Assembly: GCF_003336705.1 (NCBI RefSeq)
Contig: NZ_QMDL01000002.1
Location: 419,262-483,261 of the forward strand
Reading direction: 5' to 3'
DNA from: Marinobacter litoralis
GTDB lineage: Bacteria > Pseudomonadota > Gammaproteobacteria > Pseudomonadales > Oleiphilaceae
Length of the DNA: 64,000 nt
The position numbers were made by a program, and so were the translations under genes. The notes beneath the pieces were generated by a model that ran no database searches, was not told the origin of the DNA, and was given only the letters and a program-made list of their open reading frames with translations. Shown here piece by piece: positions 26,347 to 34,264 of the stretch (within the stretch, counting starts at the first letter, position 1; every line of letters begins with the position of its first letter).

Positions 26347-27161
26347 CATCCGGCAGAACTGCATCCGATACAACATCGGGCAGAGTCTGGAAAAAGCCCC
26401 CTTTTATAGCCAATCCCTGGATTCGCTATGGCTTGGGCGTGATCATCCTGGCCTACCTGTACTGGGCGTTCTCCACTTTGCCATTTGACTGGCAGCGCAT
26501 TGCCGAAGGCTTGCCCCGAGCAGGCAAAATTTTTGGCGGCGCTTTCCCTCCCAGCTTTGAACGCGCCGAGTTGTTATGGACAGGTTTCAAAGAAAGCTTC
26601 CAGATCGCTTTTTTGGCCACCCTGCTTGGCGTTCTGCTGTCCATACCCATCGCGGTGATGGCGGCTCGTAACGTCGCTCCGCTGCCTGTGTATCTGGTAG
26701 GCCGCACGCTCATTATCGTCTCCCGCAGCTTTCACCCGGTGATCGTCGCCATTCTGTTCGTTGCGGCTGTGGGCTTTGGCCCCATGGCGGGCATTCTTAC
26801 CCTAACCCTGTATTCCATCGGGTTTGTGGCCAAGCTACTGGCGGAAGAGATTGAAGAAATCGACTGGGGCCAAGTAGAAGCCATGCGCTCTGTGGGTGCG
26901 GGGTACATGAAAATTCTGGTGTATGGAGTTTTCCCGCAGATCATGCCACGCCAGATCGGCCTGTCTATGTACCAGCTCGACAGTAACCTTCGCGCGTCGG
27001 CCGTGGTTGGCATTGTTGGTGCCGGTGGTATCGGTGGCACCTTGATGAATGCGTTCGGACGTTACGATTACGATTTCGCTTTTGCCATTCTGTTGATGAT
27101 CATTGCGATCATTCTGGTCAGTGAAGGCTTGAGCGGATGGGTGAGGAAAAAAGTATGGTAG
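26343..27161 (+). CDS. phnE: phosphonate-type ABC transporter, permease 1
   Basis: A 272-aa inner-membrane permease. About six spans surround the coupling-loop motif EEIEEIDWGQVEAMRSVGAG, typical of PhnE, followed by QLDSNLRASAVVGIVGAGGI. It overlaps phnC by 4 bp and the second permease by several bases, so all are translated from one message. Two different PhnE-like subunits would form a heterodimeric channel. Confidence 0.88.
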   Translation: MTSGRTASDTTSGRVWKKPPFIANPWIRYGLGVIILAYLYWAFSTLPFDWQRIAEGLPRAGKIFGGAFPPSFERAELLWTGFKESFQIAFLATLLGVLLSIPIAVMAARNVAPLPVYLVGRTLIIVSRSFHPVIVAILFVAAVGFGPMAGILTLTLYSIGFVAKLLAEEIEEIDWGQVEAMRSVGAGYMKILVYGVFPQIMPRQIGLSMYQLDSNLRASAVVGIVGAGGIGGTLMNAFGRYDYDFAFAILLMIIAIILVSEGLSGWVRKKVW

Positions 27162-27964
27162 ATCACGCAGCTAAACTGACCGACCGAGTGTGGTCGCGTT
27201 ACAACCGTAAAGAACAGCTTACGCGCTATGTGGTCTACCTGGTCACCCTGATCGCCGTTGTCTGGGCCGTAAGCGACATCGACATCTTTTGGCCCTGGGT
27301 ATGGGATGCCCCGAACCAGATCCAAAGTTTAGGCGCACGCATGTGGCCACCGGAGTTCAGCAAATGGGATGCGATTTTCTCCGCCATGCTGGAAACCGTC
27401 CACATCGCCACGCTGTCTACCATGCTGACAATCTTCATCGCCTTGCCAGTGTCTTACATTGCGGCGCAGAACACCACGCCCAACAAGGCAACCCTGTGGC
27501 TTGGCCGGTTCATTCTGGTTTCCAGCCGCTCGGTGAACACCATCATCTGGGCACTTCTGTTCGTAGCCATTTTTGGCCCCGGTGTGCTGGCCGGCATCTT
27601 GGCGGTGATGTTCCGCTCTGTGGGCTTCATCGGCAAGCTGATGGGCGAAGCGATTGAAGAGATTGATCGCCGCCCGGTTGAAGCCATGGAAGCGACCGGC
27701 GCCAGCAAAATGAAAGTGGTGCTGTACGCAATTGTGCCGCAGGTTATGCCGGCCTTCTTTGCCATCATCATTCTGCGCTGGGACATCAACATCCGCGAAT
27801 CCACGGTGTTGGGTTTGGTGGGCGCCGGTGGCATCGGGGTACTGCTGCAAGGCTCTATAGACATGTTCGCCTGGCAAACCGTTGCAACCATCCTGCTTGC
27901 CATTGTTGTATTGGTCATTTTAGGCGAGGCGCTGACCAGCGTCCTGCGTAAGAAAGTGATCTGA
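27155..27964 (+). CDS. phnE: phosphonate-type ABC transporter, permease 2
   Basis: A second PhnE-like permease (269 aa from ATG 27155) with the coupling motif EAIEEIDRRPVEAMEATGAS and RESTVLGLVGAGGIGVLLQG. It starts inside the first permease gene. A start at 27137 would add six residues, but GAGG sits at a better distance from 27155. It diverges clearly from permease 1, so this is a family heterodimer rather than a recent duplication. Confidence 0.88.
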   Translation: MVDHAAKLTDRVWSRYNRKEQLTRYVVYLVTLIAVVWAVSDIDIFWPWVWDAPNQIQSLGARMWPPEFSKWDAIFSAMLETVHIATLSTMLTIFIALPVSYIAAQNTTPNKATLWLGRFILVSSRSVNTIIWALLFVAIFGPGVLAGILAVMFRSVGFIGKLMGEAIEEIDRRPVEAMEATGASKMKVVLYAIVPQVMPAFFAIIILRWDINIRESTVLGLVGAGGIGVLLQGSIDMFAWQTVATILLAIVVLVILGEALTSVLRKKVI

Positions 27965-27970
27965 CCTTGA

Positions 27971-28008
27971 AGTGCTTGTCGCCTGAACCCTTTTGGGCGA
28001 CAAGCACT
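27971..28008 (+). promoter_or_regulatory. strong intercistronic hairpin between permease 2 and HAD gene
   Basis: A perfect 13-bp stem, AGTGCTTGTCGCC / GGCGACAAGCACT (27971-27983 / 27996-28008), with a 12-base loop that includes a TTTT. No T tract follows. It is a likely mRNA boundary or attenuation point between the transporter genes and the HAD-DeoR pair. Confidence 0.7.
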
Positions 28009-28035
28009 CACGCTGTGAACTGGAATCCCCCTTCT

Positions 28036-28809
28036 ATGAAAGACCTTATCGATTTTGGCACTGCCGACATTCTGTTCACCGATGTGGACGACACACTCAC
28101 CACCGGTGGCCGGCTGTTGCCAGAAACCTATCTTGCCCTCTGCCGTTTGGCCGAAGCCGGCATTAGCATCATCCCGGTAACCGGTGGCTGTGCAGGCTGG
28201 TGCGATCAGATCATTCGCACCTGGCCCGTTAAAGCGGTGATTGGCGAAGGCGGTGCCTTCTATGCCGAGCGCACAGCCCCACAGACTGTTGCCTGGCACT
28301 TTTGGGAGAACGAAGCCAAGCACCGCCGCGACCAACAAGCCATTCTGGACGCCGTTTCCGCTCTGCAATTGGACTTCGAGCCCAAGCTGGCCACCGACCA
28401 ATCCTTCCGCTTTGTAGATGTGGCGGTGGACTATAACCAGCAGGAATCACTAACACCGGAACAGGTGAAAGCCATACACGACCCACTGGTGGCTCAAGGA
28501 TTCAGTGTTCGGCAAAGCTCAATCCACATCAACATCTGGCTCGGTGAGTTCGACAAATCCACCATGTCCCTTCGGGTCGGCCAAGAGTTGTTGGGGCTGG
28601 ATGTCGAAGCTGTACAGAAACGAGCCATCTTCATTGGTGATGCGCCGAACGACGAAAGCATGTTCCGCAACTTTCCAATGAGCGTCGGGGTCGCTAACAT
28701 TCGCAAGCATTTACCTGTGATGTCGCACCAACCGGCCGCGATTGCCAGCCAGCCATCGGGCTTGGGCTTTGCTGAAATGGCTGAGGTCTGGCTGCAACAT
28801 CGCACTTGA
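28036..28809 (+). CDS. HAD-IIB family phosphatase
   Basis: A 257-aa HAD hydrolase with motif I DVDDTLTTGG (nucleophile Asp16 and acid Asp18), motif II TGG, and motif IV IFIGDAPNDESMF. The cap is of the C2B type found in sugar- and polyol-phosphate phosphatases (sucrose-phosphate, mannosyl-glycerate and trehalose-phosphate phosphatases). It is not PhnX-like: that family has a C1 cap and a lysine Schiff base. Start ATG 28036. In this operon it may dephosphorylate the imported phosphoester. Confidence 0.83.
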   Translation: MKDLIDFGTADILFTDVDDTLTTGGRLLPETYLALCRLAEAGISIIPVTGGCAGWCDQIIRTWPVKAVIGEGGAFYAERTAPQTVAWHFWENEAKHRRDQQAILDAVSALQLDFEPKLATDQSFRFVDVAVDYNQQESLTPEQVKAIHDPLVAQGFSVRQSSIHINIWLGEFDKSTMSLRVGQELLGLDVEAVQKRAIFIGDAPNDESMFRNFPMSVGVANIRKHLPVMSHQPAAIASQPSGLGFAEMAEVWLQHRT

Positions 28810-28825
28810 TTGAGCACGGAGTCTG

Positions 28826-29623
28826 ATGAGCGCCAAAGAACGCCAGCGTTGCATCCTTGAATGGGTGCATGAACAGGAGCATGTCGAAGTTGAAGACATT
28901 GCGCAGCGTTTTGGCGTGACCACGCAAACCATTCGACGTGACATCAACAAAATGTGCGAGCAGGGCTTATTGCGGCGCCGCTACGGCGGTGTCAGCTTGC
29001 CCGCCAAGCCAGTGCAAACCCTAGCCGCCTTACCCGAAGCGCCTGTTGCCAACCTGCTCGCCAAACAGCAAATAGCCAGCCGCGTTGCCGCCGACGTACC
29101 GGAAGGTGCCACGGTCAGTCTTGGGGTAGGCAGCACCATAGAGCTGATTGCCCAAGCACTGCTTGGTCACAAGGCACTGCGTATATTAACCAACAACTTT
29201 CGGGTGGCGGCCGCACTTTCGCCGAACCCCGGCATTGAAGTGATTGTGTCGGGGGGCATATACCGCCACGCCCATCACGATGTGGTGGGGCCGGAAGTGA
29301 CAAACTTCTTTAGTTCTTTCACCACCGACTTCGGCATTGTGAGTACCGGCAGCATGGATTTGGTCCACGGCCTGATGGATCACGAAATCCGCGAAGCGGA
29401 GGTCAGCCGGGCCATCATTGCTAATACCAAAACCCGCTTACTGGCTGCTGACCACAGCAAGTGGACCCACGATTCCCACTGCAAAGTCGCCTCGTTCAAC
29501 TACGTGGACCGCTTTTATACCGACAAGATTCCGAACAAGAAGCGAGTCGGCCTGCCCGGGTCTATCGAGATCATCGAATGCAATTTCGAAAATAATTGTA
29601 AAAAACCTTTGCAACGGCTCTGA
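28826..29623 (+). CDS. DeoR/GlpR family transcriptional regulator
   Basis: A 265-aa regulator. The N-terminal DeoR winged HTH reads [20 protein letters not shown], then [18 protein letters not shown]. The C-terminal DeoRC sugar-phosphate sensing domain has [32 protein letters not shown] and ADHSKWTH. This domain binds phosphorylated ligands in the family. As the last gene of the transporter operon it is the natural candidate repressor for the palindrome at 24410. Confidence 0.87.
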   Translation: MSAKERQRCILEWVHEQEHVEVEDIAQRFGVTTQTIRRDINKMCEQGLLRRRYGGVSLPAKPVQTLAALPEAPVANLLAKQQIASRVAADVPEGATVSLGVGSTIELIAQALLGHKALRILTNNFRVAAALSPNPGIEVIVSGGIYRHAHHDVVGPEVTNFFSSFTTDFGIVSTGSMDLVHGLMDHEIREAEVSRAIIANTKTRLLAADHSKWTHDSHCKVASFNYVDRFYTDKIPNKKRVGLPGSIEIIECNFENNCKKPLQRL

Positions 29624-29807
29624 ATTCGCGTACCTTGTCTCTCGTTGGAAAGATTTAGCAAAGCATTTCACGAATAAGACCTTTCAAGTAGTCATACTTC
29701 TAGTCCTGTTTTTGACCCTGCACGTTTTTATGTTTCCGCATTTCGCTGATCAAAGATCACAACGATCTCTTGGCGGCAAATTATTGATTAAAATCAGGTT
29801 ATTTATT
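29624..29807 (+). promoter_or_regulatory. long leader region of the cold-shock gene
   Basis: 184 bases without a supportable gene lie between the DeoR stop and the csp start. A long AT-rich 5' leader is usual for cspA-type mRNAs, where it folds into a temperature-sensing structure. I cannot confirm such a fold here by eye. Confidence 0.4.
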
Positions 29808-30014
29808 ATGTCTACAGTTACCGGCACCGTTAAGTTCTTCAACGAAGCAAAAGGTTTTGGCTTTATCACTCGTGAAAGCGGCCCAGACGTTTTTGTTCAC
29901 TACAGCGCTATTCAAGGCGGCGGATTCAAGACTCTGGCTGAAGGCCAGCAAGTAGAGTTCACCGTAACTGACGGCCAGAAAGGTCCTCAGGCAGAGAACG
30001 TTGTAGGCCTGTAA
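29808..30014 (+). CDS. cold-shock protein (CspA family)
   Basis: A 68-aa single cold-shock domain with both RNA-binding motifs: RNP1 KGFGFITRE and RNP2 VFVHYSAI. It begins [20 protein letters not shown] and ends QAENVVGL. It binds single-stranded nucleic acid and acts as an RNA chaperone. ATG 29808; the reading frame is open far upstream but that is not coding. A strong terminator follows 21 bases after the stop. Confidence 0.92.
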   Translation: MSTVTGTVKFFNEAKGFGFITRESGPDVFVHYSAIQGGGFKTLAEGQQVEFTVTDGQKGPQAENVVGL

Positions 30015-30035
30015 TTAACAGGGACAACGTAATCT

Positions 30036-30064
30036 AAAAAAGGCAGCCTAGGCTGCCTTTTTTT
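30036..30064. terminator. intrinsic terminator of the cold-shock gene
   Basis: A near-loopless palindrome, AAAGGCAGCC / GGCTGCCTTT, with an A tract before it and a T tract (30058-30064) after it. It works for the csp gene and can also serve the convergent 52-aa gene. Confidence 0.93.
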
Positions 30065-30084
30065 ATTGCGATCAGAATACTCTA

Positions 30085-30243
30085 CTACTTCTTCAGACTG
30101 ATCTGTCTTGAACCCGTGGGGAACGTTTGCCCACTCTTGCCCTTACCTACTTGCTCAACAGTACCACCCGCCTTTAAAAACGCAGCGGTCTGTTCTTCAA
30201 TCGTGGCTGAAGTTAAAGTCGCTTTTTCGTTTTTCTTACTCAT
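30085..30243 (-). CDS. 52-aa conserved-looking hypothetical protein
   Basis: A short ORF reading from ATG 30243 behind a purine-rich GGAAGGGG. The peptide starts MSKKNEKATLTSATIEEQTA and continues AFLKAGGTVEQVGKGKSG. The AFLKAGGTVEQV stretch resembles the AFLxxGGxIxxI motif of SutA-like RNA polymerase-binding regulators of Pseudomonas, but the resemblance is short and unproven. It is convergent with csp and shares its terminator. Confidence 0.6.
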   Translation of the reverse strand: MSKKNEKATLTSATIEEQTAAFLKAGGTVEQVGKGKSGQTFPTGSRQISLKK

Positions 30244-30351
30244 TATAATTACCCCTTCCACTTCGCTTTATTTACCAACCTAAGCTTCTATAGTATAGGA
30301 TCTGGAAATAAATTGTTTGAAATATAAACAAAACAATAAAGTAAAAGAAAA

Positions 30352-31056
30352 CTAGAGCGCATCCAGATAACCCCAACGCGACAACTGCCCCATCTGCCTC
30401 TGTATCCACGATACGCGTTCTTGCACATAAACCGAGGGAGCACTTACGCTCAACACCTTGGGGTTGGGTAATACCGCAGCCAACTGTGCCGCCTGGCGAG
30501 CAGACAACACACCAGCGGGAATGCCGTAGTAAGCTCGGCTGGCAGCCTGCACGCCATAGATGCCCGTGCCGAATTCTGCGATGTTCAGGTACACCTCAAG
30601 AATGCGCCGTTTTGGCCAAAGCGCATCAATGGTCAGCGCCAAGCCGGCCTCAATGGCCTTTCGCACGAAGCTCCTGCCGTTCCACAGAAACAAATTCTTG
30701 GCCGTTTGCTGGGTAATGGTACTGGCACCCCGCAACCCCTCACCGGCCTGATACTCCGACACTGCTTTTTGCACCGCCTGAAAATCGACCCCGTGGTGTT
30801 CTAGGAACCGTTGATCTTCACTGGCCATCACTGCCAAGGGCATCCAGTCTGAAATTTCCGACAGGGGCACCCATTGGTGCTGCAGCGCAGGCTTCGCATC
30901 GCTTAGCTGGTAACTCAGCATAAAGGCGCTCGTGGGCGGGTTTACAAATCGAAACAACAAAATCACGGAAAAAATCAATGCCACCGCACCTGCTGCGCAC
31001 CAAAGAAAAAGCCGCAGTATTCTTTGCGCAAAGGAATTCTTGGTCTTTTTTTTCAT
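30352..31056 (-). CDS. mtgA: monofunctional biosynthetic peptidoglycan transglycosylase
   Basis: A 234-aa GT51 glycosyltransferase anchored by an N-terminal span (FLWCAAGAVALIFSVILLF). The family motifs are all present: the catalytic EDQRFLEHHGVDFQ, GASTITQQTAKNLFLWNGRS, RKAIEAGLALTIDALWPKRR, LEVYLNIAEFGTGIYGVQAA. It polymerises lipid II into glycan strands in the periplasm and has no transpeptidase domain. Single gene. Confidence 0.92.
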   Translation of the reverse strand: MKKKTKNSFAQRILRLFLWCAAGAVALIFSVILLFRFVNPPTSAFMLSYQLSDAKPALQHQWVPLSEISDWMPLAVMASEDQRFLEHHGVDFQAVQKAVSEYQAGEGLRGASTITQQTAKNLFLWNGRSFVRKAIEAGLALTIDALWPKRRILEVYLNIAEFGTGIYGVQAASRAYYGIPAGVLSARQAAQLAAVLPNPKVLSVSAPSVYVQERVSWIQRQMGQLSRWGYLDAL

Positions 31057-31162
31057 TCGCTTTCCTAATTAGCTCCCCCCAAATGGGGGCAGTTTATGAA
31101 AGTTTATCCATGTTAGCTTTCCAGAGCCCCTTCAGCGGCAGTTTTCTTAAAAAGGAGTTTTT

Positions 31163-32866
31163 ATGAAAGAATTCAAGAACTGGGCTCTGACAGCAGTTAT
31201 TTCCTCTATCGCCTTAACGGGATGCAGCGGCAGCAGCTCATCCGGCGGCGGCTCATCATCAACACCCCCACCCGCAGGCGAGAACGATACCGGCGTGTTC
31301 GTTGACAGTGCCGTAGCAGGTATTAACTATGCAACATCGCCTAGCGGACAAACAGGCCAAACCAACAATCTGGGTGAATACAAGTATCAAGCCGGTGACA
31401 AGGTAACGTTCAGTGTCGGTGGCATCAACCTGCCACCCGTGACTGCAACCGGTCGCATTACTCCCGCAGATATGGGCAGCGGCACCGCCAACTGGAATGA
31501 AGACCAAACAGTCATCAACATATTGCGCCTGCTACAAACACTGGATGACGACGGTGACCCAGGTAACGGCATTAACATCCTTCCTGCAGTGCACACCGCG
31601 CTAAAAGACGTTGCCCTCGACCCGAGCCTAAGCGAATCCGACTTCGAAACTCAGGCCAATACGGCACTTCAGGGCACCAACAAAACCCTGATCGACAAAA
31701 CCGCTGCGATAGCCCACTTCCAAGCTTCACAGAATGGCGAGCTCACCGGCAGCTGGAAGTTCGTTGAGCCAAACGGCAACGTCAACGTTCTGACCTTCTT
31801 CAACGGCGACCAATATCTGATCGTTCATCGCGATGCCGATGACGGTGACCAGCAAGCTGGAACCGGCGAATACGGCACCTACGATTGGGATAACGCATCA
31901 GGTGACCTTAACCTGACCGTACTCAGCGATTCCGACCGCAGCGGCGGCCTGGCAGACGTCAATGAAACCGCTACCTGGACCATGAAACTGGTGAACGGCG
32001 GCCTGGAACTCACCTCGACCGGTGATAACGAACAAGTTGTCTTCGAACCGATTCGAAACGAGCGCGATAGTCTGGTGGGCAGCTGGTACCTTGGCGAGGG
32101 AGAAATTGACGGCCAAAACGCTCACAACGTGTTGACCATTCTGGACGACAACAATTACGTAATAGCACACAACCTAAATCAAGAGACTTACGGCAGCAGC
32201 CCTGTCGGAGTTTCCTCCGAATGGGGGAGCTACAGCTTCGACGGCGAGACCTTTGCGGTCAGCAACGTCACCGTCGATCTGGACGGACCAGGCGGTTTCT
32301 ACGACAACCCGGCCAACGATGGCAACGGCCCGGTAAACGGCCCCGCCATCTTGCATCCCACAGGCGAGCTGACATTAACTGATAATGCCAACAGCCAGGA
32401 CAACTTCACACTGGTGCGCTTGGGCCGATACGCGGTTGATCTTCGGGATTTCGAAGGTGACACCAAGCCTGTTTACGTAGAAGCCGACCTCTACCCGGGC
32501 GACATGGCTAAGGAAAGCTACTTCTTCGCTTTCAGCGATTTGGTTGAGCCCGGCCAAGAAGGCACTTACGACCTGGAGTTTTCGTCCAGCCAGCGTATTA
32601 CCGTGGATCTTCGCACGGAAAATGGTGAGCGTACTGGCCAGATGCAATTCGATAGCTCCGGCGAGGACAACGTAGCGGGCACTTGGGATGTCAGCACCTC
32701 TGGCGCGCTTGTGTTCACCGAAACGGACGGCACATCCGGCGACTATGGCCACTGGCGCTTCCTGAAGGTTGAAGGCGAAGACGCCCGGTTCCTGGTACAT
32801 CTTGATGGTGTTGACCCGCTCGAACTTCAGTTCATCACAGACATTGATGACCAACCCATTAAATAA
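31163..32866 (+). CDS. large lipoprotein with two related beta domains
   Basis: A 567-aa lipoprotein with the signal VISSIALTGCSGSSSSGGGS; Cys is lipidated and a Ser/Gly/Pro linker follows. An N-terminal module (GVFVDSAVAGINYATSPSGQ, NNLGEYKYQAGDKVTFSVGG) resembles beta-sandwich segments of many exported Marinobacter proteins. Two later modules repeat the pattern GSWKFVEPNG...LTFFNGDQYLIVH and GSWYLGEGE...LTILDDNNYVIAH. The protein is acidic, which suits a salt-adapted surface protein. The ATG follows AAAGGAG. No function can be assigned. Confidence 0.75.
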   Translation: MKEFKNWALTAVISSIALTGCSGSSSSGGGSSSTPPPAGENDTGVFVDSAVAGINYATSPSGQTGQTNNLGEYKYQAGDKVTFSVGGINLPPVTATGRITPADMGSGTANWNEDQTVINILRLLQTLDDDGDPGNGINILPAVHTALKDVALDPSLSESDFETQANTALQGTNKTLIDKTAAIAHFQASQNGELTGSWKFVEPNGNVNVLTFFNGDQYLIVHRDADDGDQQAGTGEYGTYDWDNASGDLNLTVLSDSDRSGGLADVNETATWTMKLVNGGLELTSTGDNEQVVFEPIRNERDSLVGSWYLGEGEIDGQNAHNVLTILDDNNYVIAHNLNQETYGSSPVGVSSEWGSYSFDGETFAVSNVTVDLDGPGGFYDNPANDGNGPVNGPAILHPTGELTLTDNANSQDNFTLVRLGRYAVDLRDFEGDTKPVYVEADLYPGDMAKESYFFAFSDLVEPGQEGTYDLEFSSSQRITVDLRTENGERTGQMQFDSSGEDNVAGTWDVSTSGALVFTETDGTSGDYGHWRFLKVEGEDARFLVHLDGVDPLELQFITDIDDQPIK

Positions 32867-32885
32867 CAACCAAAATTGAAAAACC

Positions 32886-32921
32886 TCCATCCCGGTGCAA
32901 TGACAAAGCATGCTCGGGATG
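32886..32921. terminator. hairpin between convergent genes
   Basis: CCATCCCG (32886-32893) pairs with CGGGATGG (32914-32921) over a 20-base loop that can itself fold. It lies between the lipoprotein gene and the convergent LuxR-type gene. No T tract, so terminator function is uncertain. Confidence 0.4.
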
Positions 32922-32930
32922 GGGCTTACA

Positions 32931-34106
32931 TCAGCCTAACGCCCTGACTAGCGCACCAACCAGCTCCGCCTGGCGGCGATAACCATTCTTCGCCAGAAGA
33001 TTCTTCACATAACCTCTGACGGTATGCACAGATAATCCTTCCGCTTCAGCAACCTCATTAATACTCAACCCGTGCATCAAATGCCCTGCCGTAATCGCTT
33101 CGGCATGCGTGCAGCTAAAAAGCCGTTTGAGTTTGCCGATATCGGGTGCTCGTGTTGCAGAGAAAGGAACCAGCTCTACCAGAGCACCGTATTGGCCGAG
33201 CGCCTCCGCAGAATCAAGTTCCGCTTCCATCGATAATGGGGTAACACAGACGGCCAATCGCTCATCACCCGACTGATCAAACAGCGCGATCATGTCCTGA
33301 ATACCGTCCCGGGCATTGAAAATGCTCGTCAGAATGGCATCATTCAGTTGTCGGTTAAATCCTTGGTGCCGACTTTGCAGACGCACATCGCTTTGTTCGG
33401 TAACGAACAAGCGAGGATGGGAACTCAGCACCGCGTCTGCTGCGGCGTTGCAGCGCACCACACGAGCCATTTCATCCAGCACGATCATGGGTTTGCCAAC
33501 CTGATCCAATGCCATCGCCAAGGTTTCGTGCTGAGTTCGTGACTGATAAATCTTATGGAACAAACCAACTGCATTTTCAATGTGCGGGGCCAGCATGTTC
33601 ATCTGCATAAGCTCTGTCGATGTATAGTGGCCTTCATCTCGATGACGGTTCGCCAGAAACACCACCTTGGCAGCGGGCCCCTCACTGACCAGCATACCGG
33701 CACTATCACCAAGCCCCACGGCCTTTACCCATTCACGGGTTTCCCCGTTAACCACGCTTAGAATATCTACGTCGGGATTGCAGCCGGCTAACGAATCAAA
33801 CTGTCGTGGGGGTAGCGCGCTGAAATGCAACAGCGCGTCGTCTTTTGCTGCCAAGCCACTGTTTAAAAACCATTGCTCGAACCCTTCCGGGTATCCGAAG
33901 GTCCAGCCGTATGCCATCTGCATAGGTTCGTGGGTCAACCCTAGAATCCCCCCCTGAAGACACCGGAACTGTTTTCGGAATTCATCAAAGAAAGGCTGGA
34001 AGCCTTGGTTGGTATGCAAACAGCGGTACAAGATGGTGACGAGCCGGTTATAACCCTCAAACTCTCCTGCTTTGATGTTCAGCGAATCCGTTATCACCCT
34101 GGTCAC
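32931..34106 (-). CDS. LuxR-type helix-turn-helix regulator with a sensory N domain
   Basis: A 391-aa regulator. The C-terminal LuxR/GerE HTH reads LFSCTHAEAITAGHLMHGLS, INEVAEAEGLSVHTVRGYVK and NLLAKNGYRRQAELVGAL. The N-terminal 300 residues contain a GAF- or PAS-like part around MALDQVGKPMIVLDEMARVV and RCNAAADAVL. It is not an acyl-homoserine-lactone receptor of the LuxR/LasR type, as it is too long and lacks the autoinducer pattern. Target and signal are unknown. The gene is isolated. Confidence 0.82.
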   Translation of the reverse strand: MTRVITDSLNIKAGEFEGYNRLVTILYRCLHTNQGFQPFFDEFRKQFRCLQGGILGLTHEPMQMAYGWTFGYPEGFEQWFLNSGLAAKDDALLHFSALPPRQFDSLAGCNPDVDILSVVNGETREWVKAVGLGDSAGMLVSEGPAAKVVFLANRHRDEGHYTSTELMQMNMLAPHIENAVGLFHKIYQSRTQHETLAMALDQVGKPMIVLDEMARVVRCNAAADAVLSSHPRLFVTEQSDVRLQSRHQGFNRQLNDAILTSIFNARDGIQDMIALFDQSGDERLAVCVTPLSMEAELDSAEALGQYGALVELVPFSATRAPDIGKLKRLFSCTHAEAITAGHLMHGLSINEVAEAEGLSVHTVRGYVKNLLAKNGYRRQAELVGALVRALG

Positions 34107-34264
34107 AACAGCAGCCCTTCATTCCCTTTAACAGCTAGACATAAGGAGCTTTTCGAAGGCGTTTCGCGCATGGTGAATTCAAGTCCCTCGAATCACTCCG
34201 GGTCTTTTATTGTTTATATTAGAACGAGTTTTCAGATCGGCCACTGCAAATTCGCCGATCGCTC

